DNA from: Siphonodentalium dalli | Taxonomy: Eukaryota; Mollusca; Scaphopoda; Gadilida; Siphonodentaliidae | Assembly: GCA_032622095.1 (NCBI GenBank) | Contig: CP136061.1 | Span: forward strand, 2,852,001-2,916,000 | Reading direction: 5' to 3' | Length of the DNA stretch: 64,000 nt | In this document: one piece after another, positions 28,301 to 43,300 of the stretch | Layout: each line of letters opens with the position of its first letter | Position numbering within the stretch: the stretch's first letter is position 1 | Program-made: the position numbers and the translations under genes | Notes under the pieces: generated by a model | What the model was told of the DNA's origin: nothing | The model's database searches: none | What the model saw: the letters and a program-made list of their open reading frames with translations, nothing else

Positions 28301-31300
28301 CTGATTGTCGGTCCATGACATGTATATACAGTACATGTAACGTAAATTATACTGCGGTATGGTGGAACTGATTGTCAGTCCATGCCATGTATATACAGTA
28401 CACATAACGTACATCATACCGCGGTATGGTGCAACTGATTGTCAGTCCATGACATGTATATACAGTATACGTAGCGTATATTATACCGCGGTATGGTGGA
28501 ACTGATGTTATGCTACTGATTGTCAGTCCATCACATGTATACACAGTACACGTAACGTAAATTATACCGCGGTATAATGCAACTGATTTTCAGTCCATGC
28601 CATTTATATACAGTACACGTAACGTCAATTATACCGATGACTTGTGCGACTGATTGTCAGTTCATGCCATGCATATACAGTACACGTAACGTAAGTTATA
28701 CCGCGGTGTAATTCAACTGCGTGTCAGTCCATGCCATGTATATACAGTACACCTAACATAAATAATACTGTGGTATGGTGCAACTGATTGTCAGTCCATG
28801 ACATGTATATACAGTACACGTAACGTAAATTATACCGCGGAATGGTGCAACTGATTGTCAGTCCATGACATGTATATACAGTACGCGTAACGTAAATTAT
28901 ACCGCGGTATGGTGGAGCAGATTGTCGGTCCATGACGTGTATATACAGTATACATAACGTACCTATACTATACCGCGGTATGGTGGAACTGATTGTCAGT
29001 CCATGTCAAGTATATACAGTACACGTAACGTAAATAATAATGCGGTATGGTGCAACTGATTGTCAGTCCATGCCATGTGTATACAGTACACATAACGTAC
29101 ACTATACGGCGGTATGGTGCAACTCATTGTCAGTCCATGACATATATATACAGTACACTTATTGTAAATTATACCGCGTGGTGGTGCAACTGATTGTCAG
29201 TCCATGACATGTATATACAGTACACGTACCGTAATTTATACCGCGGTATCGTGCAACTGATTGTCAGTCCATGACATGTATATACAGTACACGTAATATA
29301 AATAATACCGCGGTATGATGCAACTTATTGTCGGTCCATGGCACGTATATACAGTACGCGTTACGTAAATTATACCACGGTATGGTGCAACTGATTGTCA
29401 GTCCATGACATGTATATACAGTACACGTACCGTAATTTATACCGCGGTATCGTGCAACTGATTGTCAGTCCATGACATGTATATACAGTACACGTAATAT
29501 AAATAATACCGCGGTATGATGCAACTTATTGTCGGTCCATGTCACGTATATACAGTACGCGTTACGTAAATTATACCACGGTATGGTGCAACTGATTGTC
29601 AGTCCATGACATGTATATACAGTACACGTAACGTAAATTATACCGCGGTATGGTGCAACTGATTGTCAGTCCATGACATATATATACAGTACACGTAACG
29701 TAAATTATACCGCGGTATCGTGCAACTGATTGTCGGAATTAACGACTACTGATAAGAAGCTCACATGCTTCAGCAGATGCAGGAGCACAACGGATTCAAC
29801 TTTCCTAAATTACTGGAATACGATTGTCTCAAATACCTTTGCGAATTATAACACATATAGCAGGCAGCCTTAGTAGCAACCAAAACGAATTACGAATAAT
29901 AACAATTACCCATAGCTAATAATAGTCAAAAATGTGTTGATGGTTGAAAACCCTATTCGTCAGATTCAGAGTACAATAAGATATCTCAAAGTTAAAACTC
30001 AGTTCTTGCGACCACAATGGCTGATCCAATTTACAAGGCAGAGTTATGCCCGCTCGCTAAGCTGATTATACTACTGTCATCACGTACATAATTGACGCTT
30101 TATCACATATTTTAATTAAAGAATTATTGTTCCTTCAAATATTTTCTGCTTTATTCTGAAATAATAAGGTGTACATTTTCAACTGGACAGTTACCATTTG
30201 TGCATGTCGAATTAATTGCAAATTTCCCGAAATAGTATACACTTTTCGTGTAATGAACTACATCTAATAGAATTAAATTTGCCTATGATTATAACTCTTC
30301 ATATAGTATATACAATTATCTATACAGTGTACTATTTTAACATTCAATGAACTATCGGGGACTGCTTACCTGCCGTCCCCGTTGAACAGTAATATAAATA
30401 TATATGTAATAGTAATTTGAAGTTTTGTCTTGTTAACTATAAACATTGGTATATCAACGTGTGTTGCTATAAATATTAGTATAATTCGTTCGTCGTTCAC
30501 CGTTCATCGATCAGTTTGTGATGTGATATATAAATCACAAACATGTGGAATATGAATATGTGGAAGAGGCTAGCAGAGTACCATGCGATTGGGAGATTAC
30601 AAGCATATATTATTTAACCGTTTCTCTTATCGTACAATGTCAGTCATCGATATAAGAATAAAATACTACGTACTACAAATCGTTGCAATCAGGACAATTT
30701 GTGTATGTACATTTGAGATTCAGTTGATAAGAAGATAGAATATTTCGAGAGTAATCATTTGGTTACATTGTTGGAAGGCATTTTAATTTGTCTTCCAGTG
30801 AATTCCACATCCTTAGAAGATATTGTTCTGGTATGTTTTCCGAGAAGACACTGTTTGGTGTCCCAGATATGAGCATCTCGTTGCGTATCATTTTGGGAAA
30901 TTGTGAAGAAGATTTCAAATTAATTTGGTAGCTGGTCGTGAAATCAATCATGAACAAGGATATTTCAATATAGAGTATATGTATCAATGAATATCAAGAT
31001 GTCCATATACTAGTAATTAAATATCGGATGTTTGACTATTGTATTTTTATTTTTTTATTATGCGCATTTACTTTTTCTAAAGTATGAATACCCTATTTAT
31101 TTTATGCGAATTTCCCCATATATATAGCATACATCAAATAACTGTGGACTATTGAATAGTACATCAACTTGAGTGCTTCGCGTGGTAAGAAGTGCTTAAT
31201 TTTATTCAGACTATAGTTTACACTGGCAATGCTAGCACTCTCATGATGTATATGTTAATGGAATTTCTATTTTTCATCTAATGTTACACCTAGATATGTT

Positions 31301-34300
31301 AGATATTGTTCGGATCATGTGTAACCAACCTGTGTAATTTCGGTGTTGTTGATCCCTAATTGATAAGTTATCACTCCAATGCAAGTTTGTAATTCGTTTG
31401 TGTTATTACTATATGTATATAGGTGGTGTCGTCAACAAATGAAAGCAATGAGAGGGTGGATGCATCTTTCATATTGTTAACGTACATATGTACGTTAGAA
31501 AAATGAGGTTCTAAAATGAACCCATAAGGCACGCCACAGTTTACATCTAGACCTTCGGACAGTGTATTTTTAAAACATACACGTTATTTTCTATTAACTA
31601 AATAGCAACGAAACCAAACGTCGGTTAGATCTATAATTTGATAGTGAGATAGTTTAGATAAAAGTAACTCACGATGACTAATGTCGAATCGCTAGATAAT
31701 TGGCCATTAGTTTGTGCAACGGAACTTAGGAGTTTAATTATTGGATGAAAGGTTGAGTGTTTGCTACGAAAACCATACTGGTGTTCGTACAATATATCAC
31801 TGTCGTTAAGAAAGTCTCTAAACATTACAACATTTGTGCACATTAAATTTGTCGACCATGAGCTCGCCATGTTTTTAACATAATTTTGAAAAATGGTAAA
31901 CTCCCATACAGAGGTTACCCTGAGTATACATATGACGTTTGGTGACGAACTGATGAGAGATGTGACCTATGTGGTGTGTCAAATTAAATTGTTGACGCAC
32001 GTACGCACGAATGCATGCACGGACGGACTGACTGAGTACTTTGCCATGTTGTGCTGACCATGAAAACCTTACTATTAACTGTCATGCATCATGTGATGAT
32101 TTGTTGTAATAATTAGTTTTATGACATAATGGTTGTCAGACATTGCACGCATATTTCTTCATGTTCTCGACTATTTGTGGAAATCCTCAGATGCGACATA
32201 GAACTACTTCCGTTAACACCATGTAGAGTCTCGCTGAATAAAAAAACACATGAGAAAGACTAATGTTACAAATCATATTAAACTTTATTTCTATACCATC
32301 TGGTACGGGATTCGTTTTCTCGGCCATATTTGAATTGTGGTTGATCGATATGTTATGTAAGCTATTCGAGTCTTAGTTTGGTAAGGAAACCGAACAAAAC
32401 CAACATTGAACAGGGTTATACAATGGGGATGGTATATGTCAAATATGCGGCTCCTATCAGCATATATTAAGCAAATGGAACACAACATGACAGCGATGTG
32501 ATTCGCATTCACTTCGCGGCGCGATCGACGTAAACTACACCACCATTGTTCCCTTGTGAGTGTTGCATGTCGTGTCGCTTCACGCCGGGGGGGGGGGGGG
32601 GGTGGTACACGTATATCACGTCTTTGTGGCATCAAATTGGCGTTGTGAACTCCATGTCATGTTGCATTCGCTAAATATGGACTGATAGGTGTGACATAAT
32701 ATTAGACGATATCAACGACAATACATGCTCTAATCATTACACTGTATTGAACAACGTCCATTTTATCTTTACTTAAAACCTCTCTATTTTGTCATTTCTC
32801 CTGACATTAGATAATAGAGAATTGGTGTTCAATTACCAAATACGTATGTTATAATGTTAAACTGCCACAGGTGGTGTATCACAACAAAAATTACAGTTAA
32901 TTCATTATTTGCTTTCCTTTAGTTAAAAGAACAAAATGAGCGAAATATAATACGATGTGAATTCTAAAGCATTTCTAAAACGAAACTGACTCCATGAGAA
33001 AGACTAAAATGTGAAAGTTATGTTGTGGGACAATCGATATTGGGTATGCGGTTATGTTGTGAGACAATCGATAATGGGCATGCAGTTGGCGCATTATAAA
33101 ATACTTTATCGCGTAATACATCAATCGTAACATCACGATGTTTTAATTATTGAAGATTTGATGAACTCTAGTATTTGTAACTTAGAATAACACAACATAC
33201 GATTTAGATATCGTATTTCGGTATAAACACGAAGCACTCTCGTTCAGCTGGAAATTCATAGTGGCTACATGTGTATATACATGCATGCTTACTTCAAGGA
33301 TATCATGTCGCGTTAGCCTCACAATAAATGAGGAGTTGTCAACCTACTTGTGTACATGCATATGGATATAAAATTACTAATTAAATACCTCCACACCTGT
33401 CTCTTAATTGGGTTACAATATGTCGTACTGAGTAAATATTGTTTATCACATACACATTATGTGTAATTATTCTTTCAGGGTTATGACGCTGAAAAGAGTC
33501 ATATCGCAATGGCAGGTGAGTCGCATTTAGAAACTTTAATACGATTTTTGCGATCGTATTTCATATTGCGTATTTCACCTTTTTCATTTCGCATATTTGA
33601 AATTATGGGATCAACATATAGTGAATCAGGTGCATGGTGTTATTTAGGGGACACGCTTGTTGCCTGGTGTGATTTATGGGATAAACAAGCTGCATGTTGT
33701 GATTTACGGGATACACTTGTTGCTTGATATTATTTAGGGGATAACATGCTGCCTGGTGTGATTTAATGGACACACTTGTTGTTTGATATGATTTAGGGGA
33801 TAACATGCTGCCTGGTTTGAGTTTGTCTTTTTTCGGCGGGTTTTACGAAGGGAAATGCTGTTTAACCCGTTGTATACTAAATGGATTATCCATTTCAGTT
33901 CCAGGATCATAGGACACCAAATTTTCTAGATTACCACGTTAGTGCATGTTTAGAAATATGTATAACTATATTAATGTCAGGAAGTATATGCAATATTCAT
34001 TCTATAGCATATTAAAGATTTGTGATCCGAACAGATATAAAATGGCATATGCCAATTTTCGACTCAGCAGGCTAATACACACCGAACAAATACTTGCAGT
34101 CGCATTATGTTCATGACACACACACCGACTATATACACATCATCACCCATCAGTGTTTTGTTTCGGATCGTATTTGGCAGTACACATTATAAGAGGTGAC
34201 CATTGACTGTTTTTCACCCACTGACCGACGCGCGAAGCGCGTCCAGTGGGTGTACTATAATCGTAGGACTCATGCGTTTCTGCTGAACTGAACTAGTGTC

Positions 34301-37300
34301 TATGCGTTTCTGCTGAGCTGCACTGACGTTTGATCGCAAAATAAAATTATAATCATTATCAAAGCACACGTTTGGATAACACCGCCATAAACTGTTTCAT
34401 GTTATGCTGTTGAGCTCATATCGTCAATACAATTAGAGTTATAACTCATTAAACTAAGAATTACTGCTAACGTATTTCTACCAATTGGGTAACTAGATTC
34501 AGGTTGAGCTGGAACTTGAGAAATTTTTAATTTCAACCAATTGAAATGCCGCTGGAATTGGAAAGGGTTAAGGTTGTGGGGCAACGCAAATGACGTCATC
34601 GAAAACAAGGCGCCTCAAAGTGAGTCAAAAATCGTACACAGTACATGTCTCGCTTCGTCTAGGAATCGTGATTTAAATTCATTCATTTTGACTGTTACTG
34701 TGTCCTAAGATATTAAAAACTTGTGGAATGTGCTTAGGAAGGATTGTTTTTTTATCTAATAAGTGGGATTTACCTCCCAAAAAGGTGAGTTTCAGGCCTG
34801 CATTTGTTGTCAATCTGTATTATCAGTTTACCTGATTCTGACAGCGCTCGTCTGCAACTGTAATTGGCAGAATTCGCGTGTTTGACTAAACGTTTTCTCC
34901 ACTCGATTCTCTCAAACTGCACAATAATCGGTCAAATTCTTTCAATAATTCTATCTAAATACATCTTAGCTATTATTCGGATCAGATCTCCCCGTCGAGA
35001 AAGCGATATGTTGACCAAAACGACACTTGAGAAAATTGTTTACATTTTGAGCGCACACTGCCTGCGGCACAGTACACGCTCGATTTTTATCATGGAAACA
35101 AATCAATTTCTTCCATCTAAAAGATAATTACTTGCTGGACCCTGTCATTTTAGGAATATAAAAGTATTCCACGCAGACATACCTCAGTCTGAGCTTAAAA
35201 TTTTGAAAAATAACAGTTTTATCGACATAAATCGATTTGAATGGGAAAATCCCGTGTTAAAATTTATCATAGAAAAAAAATAATTTCTTTCATCTAAAAA
35301 ATAATTACGTGCTGTACCCTGTCATTTTAGGAATATATAAGTATTCCACGCAGACACACCAAGTCTCAGCTTAAAATTTTGAAAAATAAGAGTTTTATCG
35401 ACATAAATCGATTTGAATAGCAAATCCCATGTTAAAATTTATCATCGAAAAAAATTTATTTCTTCCATCTAAAAAATAATTACGTGCTGTACCCTGTCAT
35501 TTTAGGAATATATAAGTATTCCACACAGACACACCAAGTTTCAGCTTAAAATTTTGAAAAATAAGAATTTTATCGACATAAAGCAATTTTAATGGCAGAT
35601 CACATGTTAAATAAATTTTAGGGCCCTGCGAATGTTTTCTGAGCTGTTCCATATTGGCCACCAGAGTCCATATTTGACAGGCTCTACCTGATAATTGTGC
35701 GACAGTACAGTCGCGTTACTTTATACGTCAACATTGGTCATTATCACCCGACAAATTTATTTCGGTCTATCGTATCAACCGCCTGACTAAGTGTCAACAT
35801 TGGTCTTTATCGCTCCACTAATTTTTATAGTCTCATCGGTATGAATTCCATATCCAATTATCCACATATAACCAACCGAACCTCTAATCCCGGTCCAATT
35901 TTATTTTTTTTCATCGCTATAGTCAAGTTACGTAATATTTTATCATGTGATACTTGTACTTATATGTCTATGGTATTACTATAGTATACGGTATACGTAT
36001 ATCAATTGCTATTCCTTTCTATATAATCCTGGTGCCATCTATAGAGATAGAGATAATTTCAGACCCCCCCCCCCCAATTTTATATCATTGCCGCTACAGT
36101 ACAGTCGCGATGCATCACATGGCAACATTGATCGCTATTGCTCTACTAATTTATGTCAGTTCATCGTTCCCCTTTTTCTCCGAGTCTATTTAACCAACCC
36201 AACATCTAATCCCGGCCTAAATTATTATTTTTATTTTCATCCGTATACCGTAGTTGTGTTACATACATATTTTTATCATTTGATTCCAATTTGCATTGTA
36301 CCACTATAGAAGTCCATAAATGACTATTCTGGCACTATATAGAGATAACTAAGATTATGACACCCCCCCCCCCCCCCATTTTATAGCCTTGTTGCAACAG
36401 TAGAGTTGAGATGCATGATATGTCAACATTGGTCGTTATCGCTCTACAAATTTATATCGGTTCAACCCTTAGTTCCCTGTATCGCCCACTCCTCCCTCAA
36501 TTTATTTTTCTCATTTGTATTATAGTCTCGTTACGTACATTTTTTATCTCTTGTAACTTTTGCTTCAACGTGCCGAGTTCTGCTGCAGACGATACAAAAC
36601 TGACAACATTTCGAAATGTAAGCAGGCTTCAAACTCATCTTATCCAAGAAAGTTGTGTATAAGGTGTACTCGCATTTGTTGAGTTAAAAACCAAAGGTCC
36701 CAAGTCAAGGTCCAAAATCCCCAACACACTGATGCGAGGTGTAATGATAACTCCATTCACATACAGTAATGTCCAAAGTAATTGACCACTTAACCACAGC
36801 GGAATTATGGGTAATTTTTCAGGATTTTAAATCCTTAAAAATTACCAATAATTCTGCTGTGGTTAAGTGGTCAATTACTTTGGGCATTACTGTAACCAAT
36901 ATAAGGATGTGAGGTTTAATGATAACTCTATCCACATAATCAATATACGGGTGTGATGTTTAATGATAACGCCATCCACATAACTAATAACTATGTGTGA
37001 AAATTAAATAAAAAAATTAAATTCCATGATGGCGTCCAATATGGACTATCTAATTCTGCTCCAAAAACATGTATATTCAATATAATGAATATATGGATGT
37101 TTATTGGATGGGGGGACCGATTATTTCAATGATATTTTAATTCACTGGGATCCAAAACCCGACCTACGGGAGCGCGCTTCGCGCACGACTGTATCTTAAG
37201 CATATTTGCATATTTAATAAGCCAACAATTGGAATCCCAACAGAGAAGACTGGCGTAGGTCCCGTGCGCATATACATCGTTGATGATCTCTATGGGAAAC

Positions 37301-40300
37301 CAACTTGACATTTAATAGACAATTTCGATTAACTGCAATAACTTAAGGAATCTCTAATTGAGCTCAAGCCCAATAAGAATATTCCTTCAGTTATTGTGCT
37401 TAAGCGCAGTTAGAGATACCTTATTGCGCTTAAGCACAATGTGATATTCCTGTGCAATAAGGAATATTCTTATTGCGCTTAAGTGTAATAAGACATTCCT
37501 TATTACACGTAAGCGAAATTACATCAATATTGCACTTAAGCGCAATTAATATCTCTCTCATTAGATCACCCTCGTGCAAGTAGTAGAATAATCCTATATT
37601 TGTTCCACCCATTGTACCATGGAGATGGACTACATCACCTGAATTATAGGGAGTTTATGTTCTATATATAATATATTCCTTATTAAGAGATTCCTTATTG
37701 GGTTTTATTATATAAGCGCAATTTGTAAATTCTATTATTGCGGTTAAGCACAGTTAAATATATACTTATTGCGCTTAATCACAATAGAGATTCCCTTATT
37801 GTGCTTAATCGCAATTAGCTCTTCTTGCGATTAATTTAAAAAAAGTTCTAATTATATTGTAACTATTGTTTTGTCCTTTAATATTTCCCATACATCATGT
37901 ACACATATATTATGCTAGAATGGTACTATTATTACTAATACCACTCGTAGTAGATAATACCACCTTACTGTCAATATCCTATCATGGTTAGTTTCAAATC
38001 ATAACGTTAATTGTTATTACTATGTGTGTACTGTACATCAGTCATCAATTAATAATATTTTGCTATTTAGCATGCGAAGTGGAAGACCCTCCAATAGCTT
38101 ATCAATACCACTCGGGACAGTGGGTGTTTTTCCTCAATTAATTGAATTTCTTGTTATAGGTTGACAACAAATAAAAAAACTGAGTCACCATTTGACAATC
38201 TATATATGGCCATCATAACCACCTCATATTTATTAGCTGATCGCATCCATTGTATTATACAGAAACATGGTAGTTTTATGGTGTTTAATTGGACAGGACA
38301 ACTGAAATCCGTGTTTAAAACACTCCTGAGTTGGCATTGCATGAATTAATCTAGTTGTATGAATGTCACTACAGATCCATCCGACGAACATTTAGAAGAC
38401 ATCTGGTCCGTGGTGTGGAGTGCAAGCTGTCAATTTATTGTCATGCTTAACGGAACTAGTGATCAACAGGTTTGTCATATGTATATGGAGAGCTATGTGT
38501 CATTTGTTATTTAACTTCTGTCATCTGATATAATGATGATGACACTAGCTCGTCGTTGTTGTAGTATCTTGTCACGTTTCAGGGCACATATTTATTAAGC
38601 CCATTTCATCCTAGTATGAATTTTATACCTTTATGAAAATATCCCATGGACATCTTCACTCGTGTGTTTGCATACACATACCCATTAAAAATATTTCCAG
38701 TTCCCCAGTACGTACTAAAACATCATCTAAATCGTTTAAGTATGCGCGTTGTTTATACAATAACAAAGTTATGTTCTTTGAGAGATTCTTGGGGTGGCGC
38801 TTAAATATCAATGTTTTACATCAGCACCTGCAACCTACGAAAATTCACAACAACCAATGATCTATGATTTTTTAGCCCAATAAGGGCTCTATAGGTATGC
38901 ATTATCCTACCTTAATCTCTCGATGCAGATAGTACTGTTCGCCCATAGTCCCTGTGTTCCTCCACTGGTTTATTGTCATATTTTGCTAATATTGAGATAT
39001 TTCTGCAGCCTGCAGTGTTTGAATATCCCATGATTTGTTATAAAGAGCTGATGTGAATCCATTACATTCTGTATGATTTGAGACTTACATGACATATTAC
39101 ATTCTGTATGATTTGAGACTTACATGACATATTACATTCTGTATGATTTGAGACTTACATGAATCTATTACATTCTGTATGATTTGAGACTTACATGACA
39201 TATTACATTCTGTATGATTTGAGACTTACATGACATATTACATTCTGTATGATTTGAGACTTACATGAATCTATTACATTCTGTATGATTTGAGACTTAC
39301 ATGACATATTACATTCTGTATGATTTGAGACTTATTTATCTAAACGCGTTTTTTCTATAATTCACGGTTGTGCGTATAATAAATAGCATTACTACAGCTA
39401 ATTTCCATTGTAAACTCACTACCTGACACATTGTGTTTAACAAAATGCTGTATTACCATTATACAATGTTTGAATATCCCATGATACAGTGTTTGAATAT
39501 CCCATGATTTGTTCCTAAGTGCCAAAATATGCACCCCACCTGCAGTATTCTTCAAAACAACAGGATTACATTTAATTTATGAATTGTGATGCTTATTTAA
39601 CATATCGAGCCCTGTTTGTCTTCTCCCTGGCTTGATTCGCCTAATCTAGTATATATAGTCATGCACGTGCAGATTGGATATTGAGTTGTCTCCTGCTAAA
39701 ATGGAATAGTAAGATCTGGCCTAACCATAGTGCCCCACTTTTGCATCCTATGCGATATTGTATGTATCCGGTAGATCTAAAGTCAAATCAGCTGCCATTG
39801 AGACGATAGAGAACAGGACATACATGTATGCTTTAACTAAACTCGATAATTTTTGTTTGAGTGCCGTTATCGTTGTGTCCGACCAATTTATACAAGAATG
39901 TCCATGGCCAATGTAATCAATTTAAAATTCATTTATATTCAGGTATTGTGTTCCATTTTGATCAAATCTGGCCCAGGTATACAATATGAACATTTTCATT
40001 TATTAATCTCGAAGTCACTATATGTAATCAAAACGTTTTTGATTACGTTTAGAACAGTATTGTATTTGTAATAACATGTGTCAACTGGAAAATGAATAGT
40101 AGTCCATGCATAGATAAGAGTCCACCAAGCATCCAACATGTGCAAAGGTATCGATATCGATATGGTATTGCTCAGGTTGATTCATTGACATAGGTTTATT
40201 ATTAAGTAGTATTCTCTGGAGACGTTTAGTTAGGTGTTGTCTAGAGTTGTATGTTGTGAAATTGGCCTCAGATTCGGGAGATTTCCAGGTCAGGTTATGT

Positions 40301-43300
40301 GCCTTATATTGTTCCGCATGTTCGCTTATATTGGCTTATACTGTCATCAGACCGTGTGGCATGTTCCTATCAATGAACAGTTGTTGTTGCTGTAGTTGGG
40401 TTTTGCGGTGGGAAATGTTGTCCCTACCAGGATACTGCCATTCAACCCTCTGCAAACATGCTTCAATTCTAGAAATGTGTACATTGTTAATTGTTGTTTG
40501 TTTATGCGCGTCCATGATCATAAGTATATTTGTTTCCTTAGCCCATGAAGCTGCAGTGGTGTCCTTTCTCTGTGATAATAACCCGCTACGTTGTCTTTCT
40601 TTCATCCAGATTTAATTCCCAAATCTCACTAAAATGCTACCTCTAAAAGCTCATTTCAAGCTTACTGTGAAAAGTTCTTGCTCTGGTAATGAATGTGTTT
40701 GAATGCACATTCAATATTATTCACATATGACAAGAAACAATCAATGCTGAAGCCTTGCAACTAGCAAGGCTTATTACTATTCATCTCATTTTTAAATTTC
40801 TATGACCAAAATGTATGGTTACCCATTTATGTTGGTACAGTGTGCGTGTCCGAGATATTGGCCCAGAAAGGAGAAACTACCGACAGCTTACGGGAAATCA
40901 TCAGTGGTTTTAAGATCTGAAGAGATTATATCAACGTTTGTATTGAGAGAACTGACAGTATGGAGGGTGAGTTTTATATTGTACAATCTGGAGGGTGAGT
41001 TAGCTATTATACAGTGTGGAGGGTGAGTTCACTATTATACAGTCTGGAGGGTGAGTTCACTATTGTGCAATCTGGACGATGAGATTAATATTGTACAGTC
41101 TGGAAGGTGAGTTCCCTATTATACAGTCTGGAGGGTGAGTTCACTATTATACAGTCTGGAGGGTGAGTTCACTATTATACAGTCTGAAGGGTGAGTTCAC
41201 TATTGTGCAATCTGGATGATGAGATTAATATCGTACAGTCTGGAGCACAGGTATTAGGCACAAACTTTGTTTTTTTAATTTAATCAAAATCTCGGAAAGG
41301 TATCTATCTCATTTTTGATATAGGTCAGCATTTTTCTCTACAAAAACAACATTTTATTTTGTATTGATCTGTAATTGCAGCACTATGTGACCAAATAATC
41401 ATAGTTTTCAAAATTTATTTGGTTGGTACCCAAAACGTCCGTCCAATGAAAAATAAAAAATAAAAAATCAAACAATCCAACAACAATCCAACAACTAGAT
41501 CACCGAAATCTATACTCTAATCATCAAACTAAATAGCCCTATTGTCAAACAGACGTTGTTTCATGAAGGATAGCTAATTTGGGTGTGTTACTCAACATAC
41601 ATCGAGTTTAATAACGAATTTTGTCTATTTTTCCCGTCAGTTTAACATGATTCTATTATCGGGAGGCCATTTTGAAAGTGCGAAACAAACTCGATAAACG
41701 CTGCCGTACATGACTCCAAAATAAGATAATTTTACATCGATAAAAAATAATGTTTTATCAAATTCCTTATCTAGTGGGTATTACATATCCACCGCATGAT
41801 CTTTGTCATTAAAAATGCCGGATATCAATTAAAAGAGAGACATTAAAATTAATTTAATAAAGTTCAAGTTAGTTTCGCTTTCAGTTTTGCAAAATGGCTT
41901 CCCGGGAATAGAAATATGTTAAACTGACGAAATGAAAGAACATAAATCGTTATTAAACACGATGTATGTTGAGTACCACCCCCAAATTAGCTGTAATTCA
42001 TGAAACAACGTCTGTTTGACAATAGGGCTATTTAGTATATAGTATAGATTTCGGTGATTTAGGGGTTAGATAATTTGATTTTTTGATTTTTCATTGGACG
42101 GACGTTGTGGTTACCAAAATATAAATTTCATTGACAACTTCGAATGATATTCTATGCTCACTTGTTTAAAGTACGATGGAAAGCTAAACTTTAACAACAA
42201 ATATGATTACTTGGGCACATAATGCTAGAATTCCAGATCAATTTGATGAGGATGATGTTTTGACCTCCTATTTTCACTATCAGCCTTGATACTTACCTTT
42301 CCGAGATTTTGATTAAATTAAAAAAAGGAAACAATTTGTGCATAATACCTGTAGTCTGGAGGGTCCGTTTACTATTGTACAAACTGGATGATGAGATTAA
42401 TATTGTACAGTCTGGAGGCTGAGTTCACTACTATACAATATGGTTGATGAGATTAATATTGTACAGTCTGGAGGGTGAGTTCACTATTGTACTAGTCTGG
42501 AGGGTGAGTTCACTATTGTACAGTCTGGAGTGTGAGTTTACTATTGTACAATATGGATGGTAAGTTTACTATTGTACAGTCTGGGGGTGAGTTTACTATT
42601 GCACATTCTGGATGGTGAGTTTACTATTGTGCAATATGGAGGGTGAGTTCACTATTTTACAGTCTGGAGGTGAGTTTACTATTGTACAGTCTGGAGGGTG
42701 AATTTACTATTGTACAGTATGGAAGGTGAGTTTACTATTGTACAAACTGGAGGGTGAGTTTACTGTTGTACAATCTGGAGGGTGAGTTCACTATTGTACA
42801 GTCTGGAGGGTGAGTTCACTATTGTACAGTATGGATGGTGAGTTCACTATTGTACAGTCTGGAGGGTGAGTTCACTATTGTACAGTATGGATGGTGAGTT
42901 CACTATTGTATAGTCTGGAGGGTGAGTTCACTATTGTACAGTCTGGAGGATGAGTTCACTATTATACAGTCTGGATGATGAGATTAATATTGTACAGTCT
43001 GGAGGGTGAGTTCACTATTGTGCAAACTGGATGATGAGATTAATATTGTACAATCTGGAGGGTGAGTTCACTATTGTTCAATCTGGAGGGTGAGTTCGCT
43101 ATTTTTCCATTCTGGATGGTGAGTTTACCATTGTTTACATGTACATACGTTATTGAAATGTAATATTTTCTACTAAGTACCATAATGATGTTAACGCTAC
43201 AATCTTGTACGTATATGTACAAACATGTGCGTACATACACTGAATCAACCTCCGAACTATGCTTTTGAGTTTTATTGTTCAGATATAACAGCATATAAGT

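Noticed and set aside
32291-32635. 114-residue minus-strand ORF with a proline run
   Set aside because: The prolines come from a 16-G homopolymer; the rest shows no domain or splice context.
40247-40615. 122-residue plus-strand ORF, the longest in the window
   Set aside because: No recognisable domain, overlapping open frame on the other strand, and it lies in an intron whose flanking exons join in phase without it.
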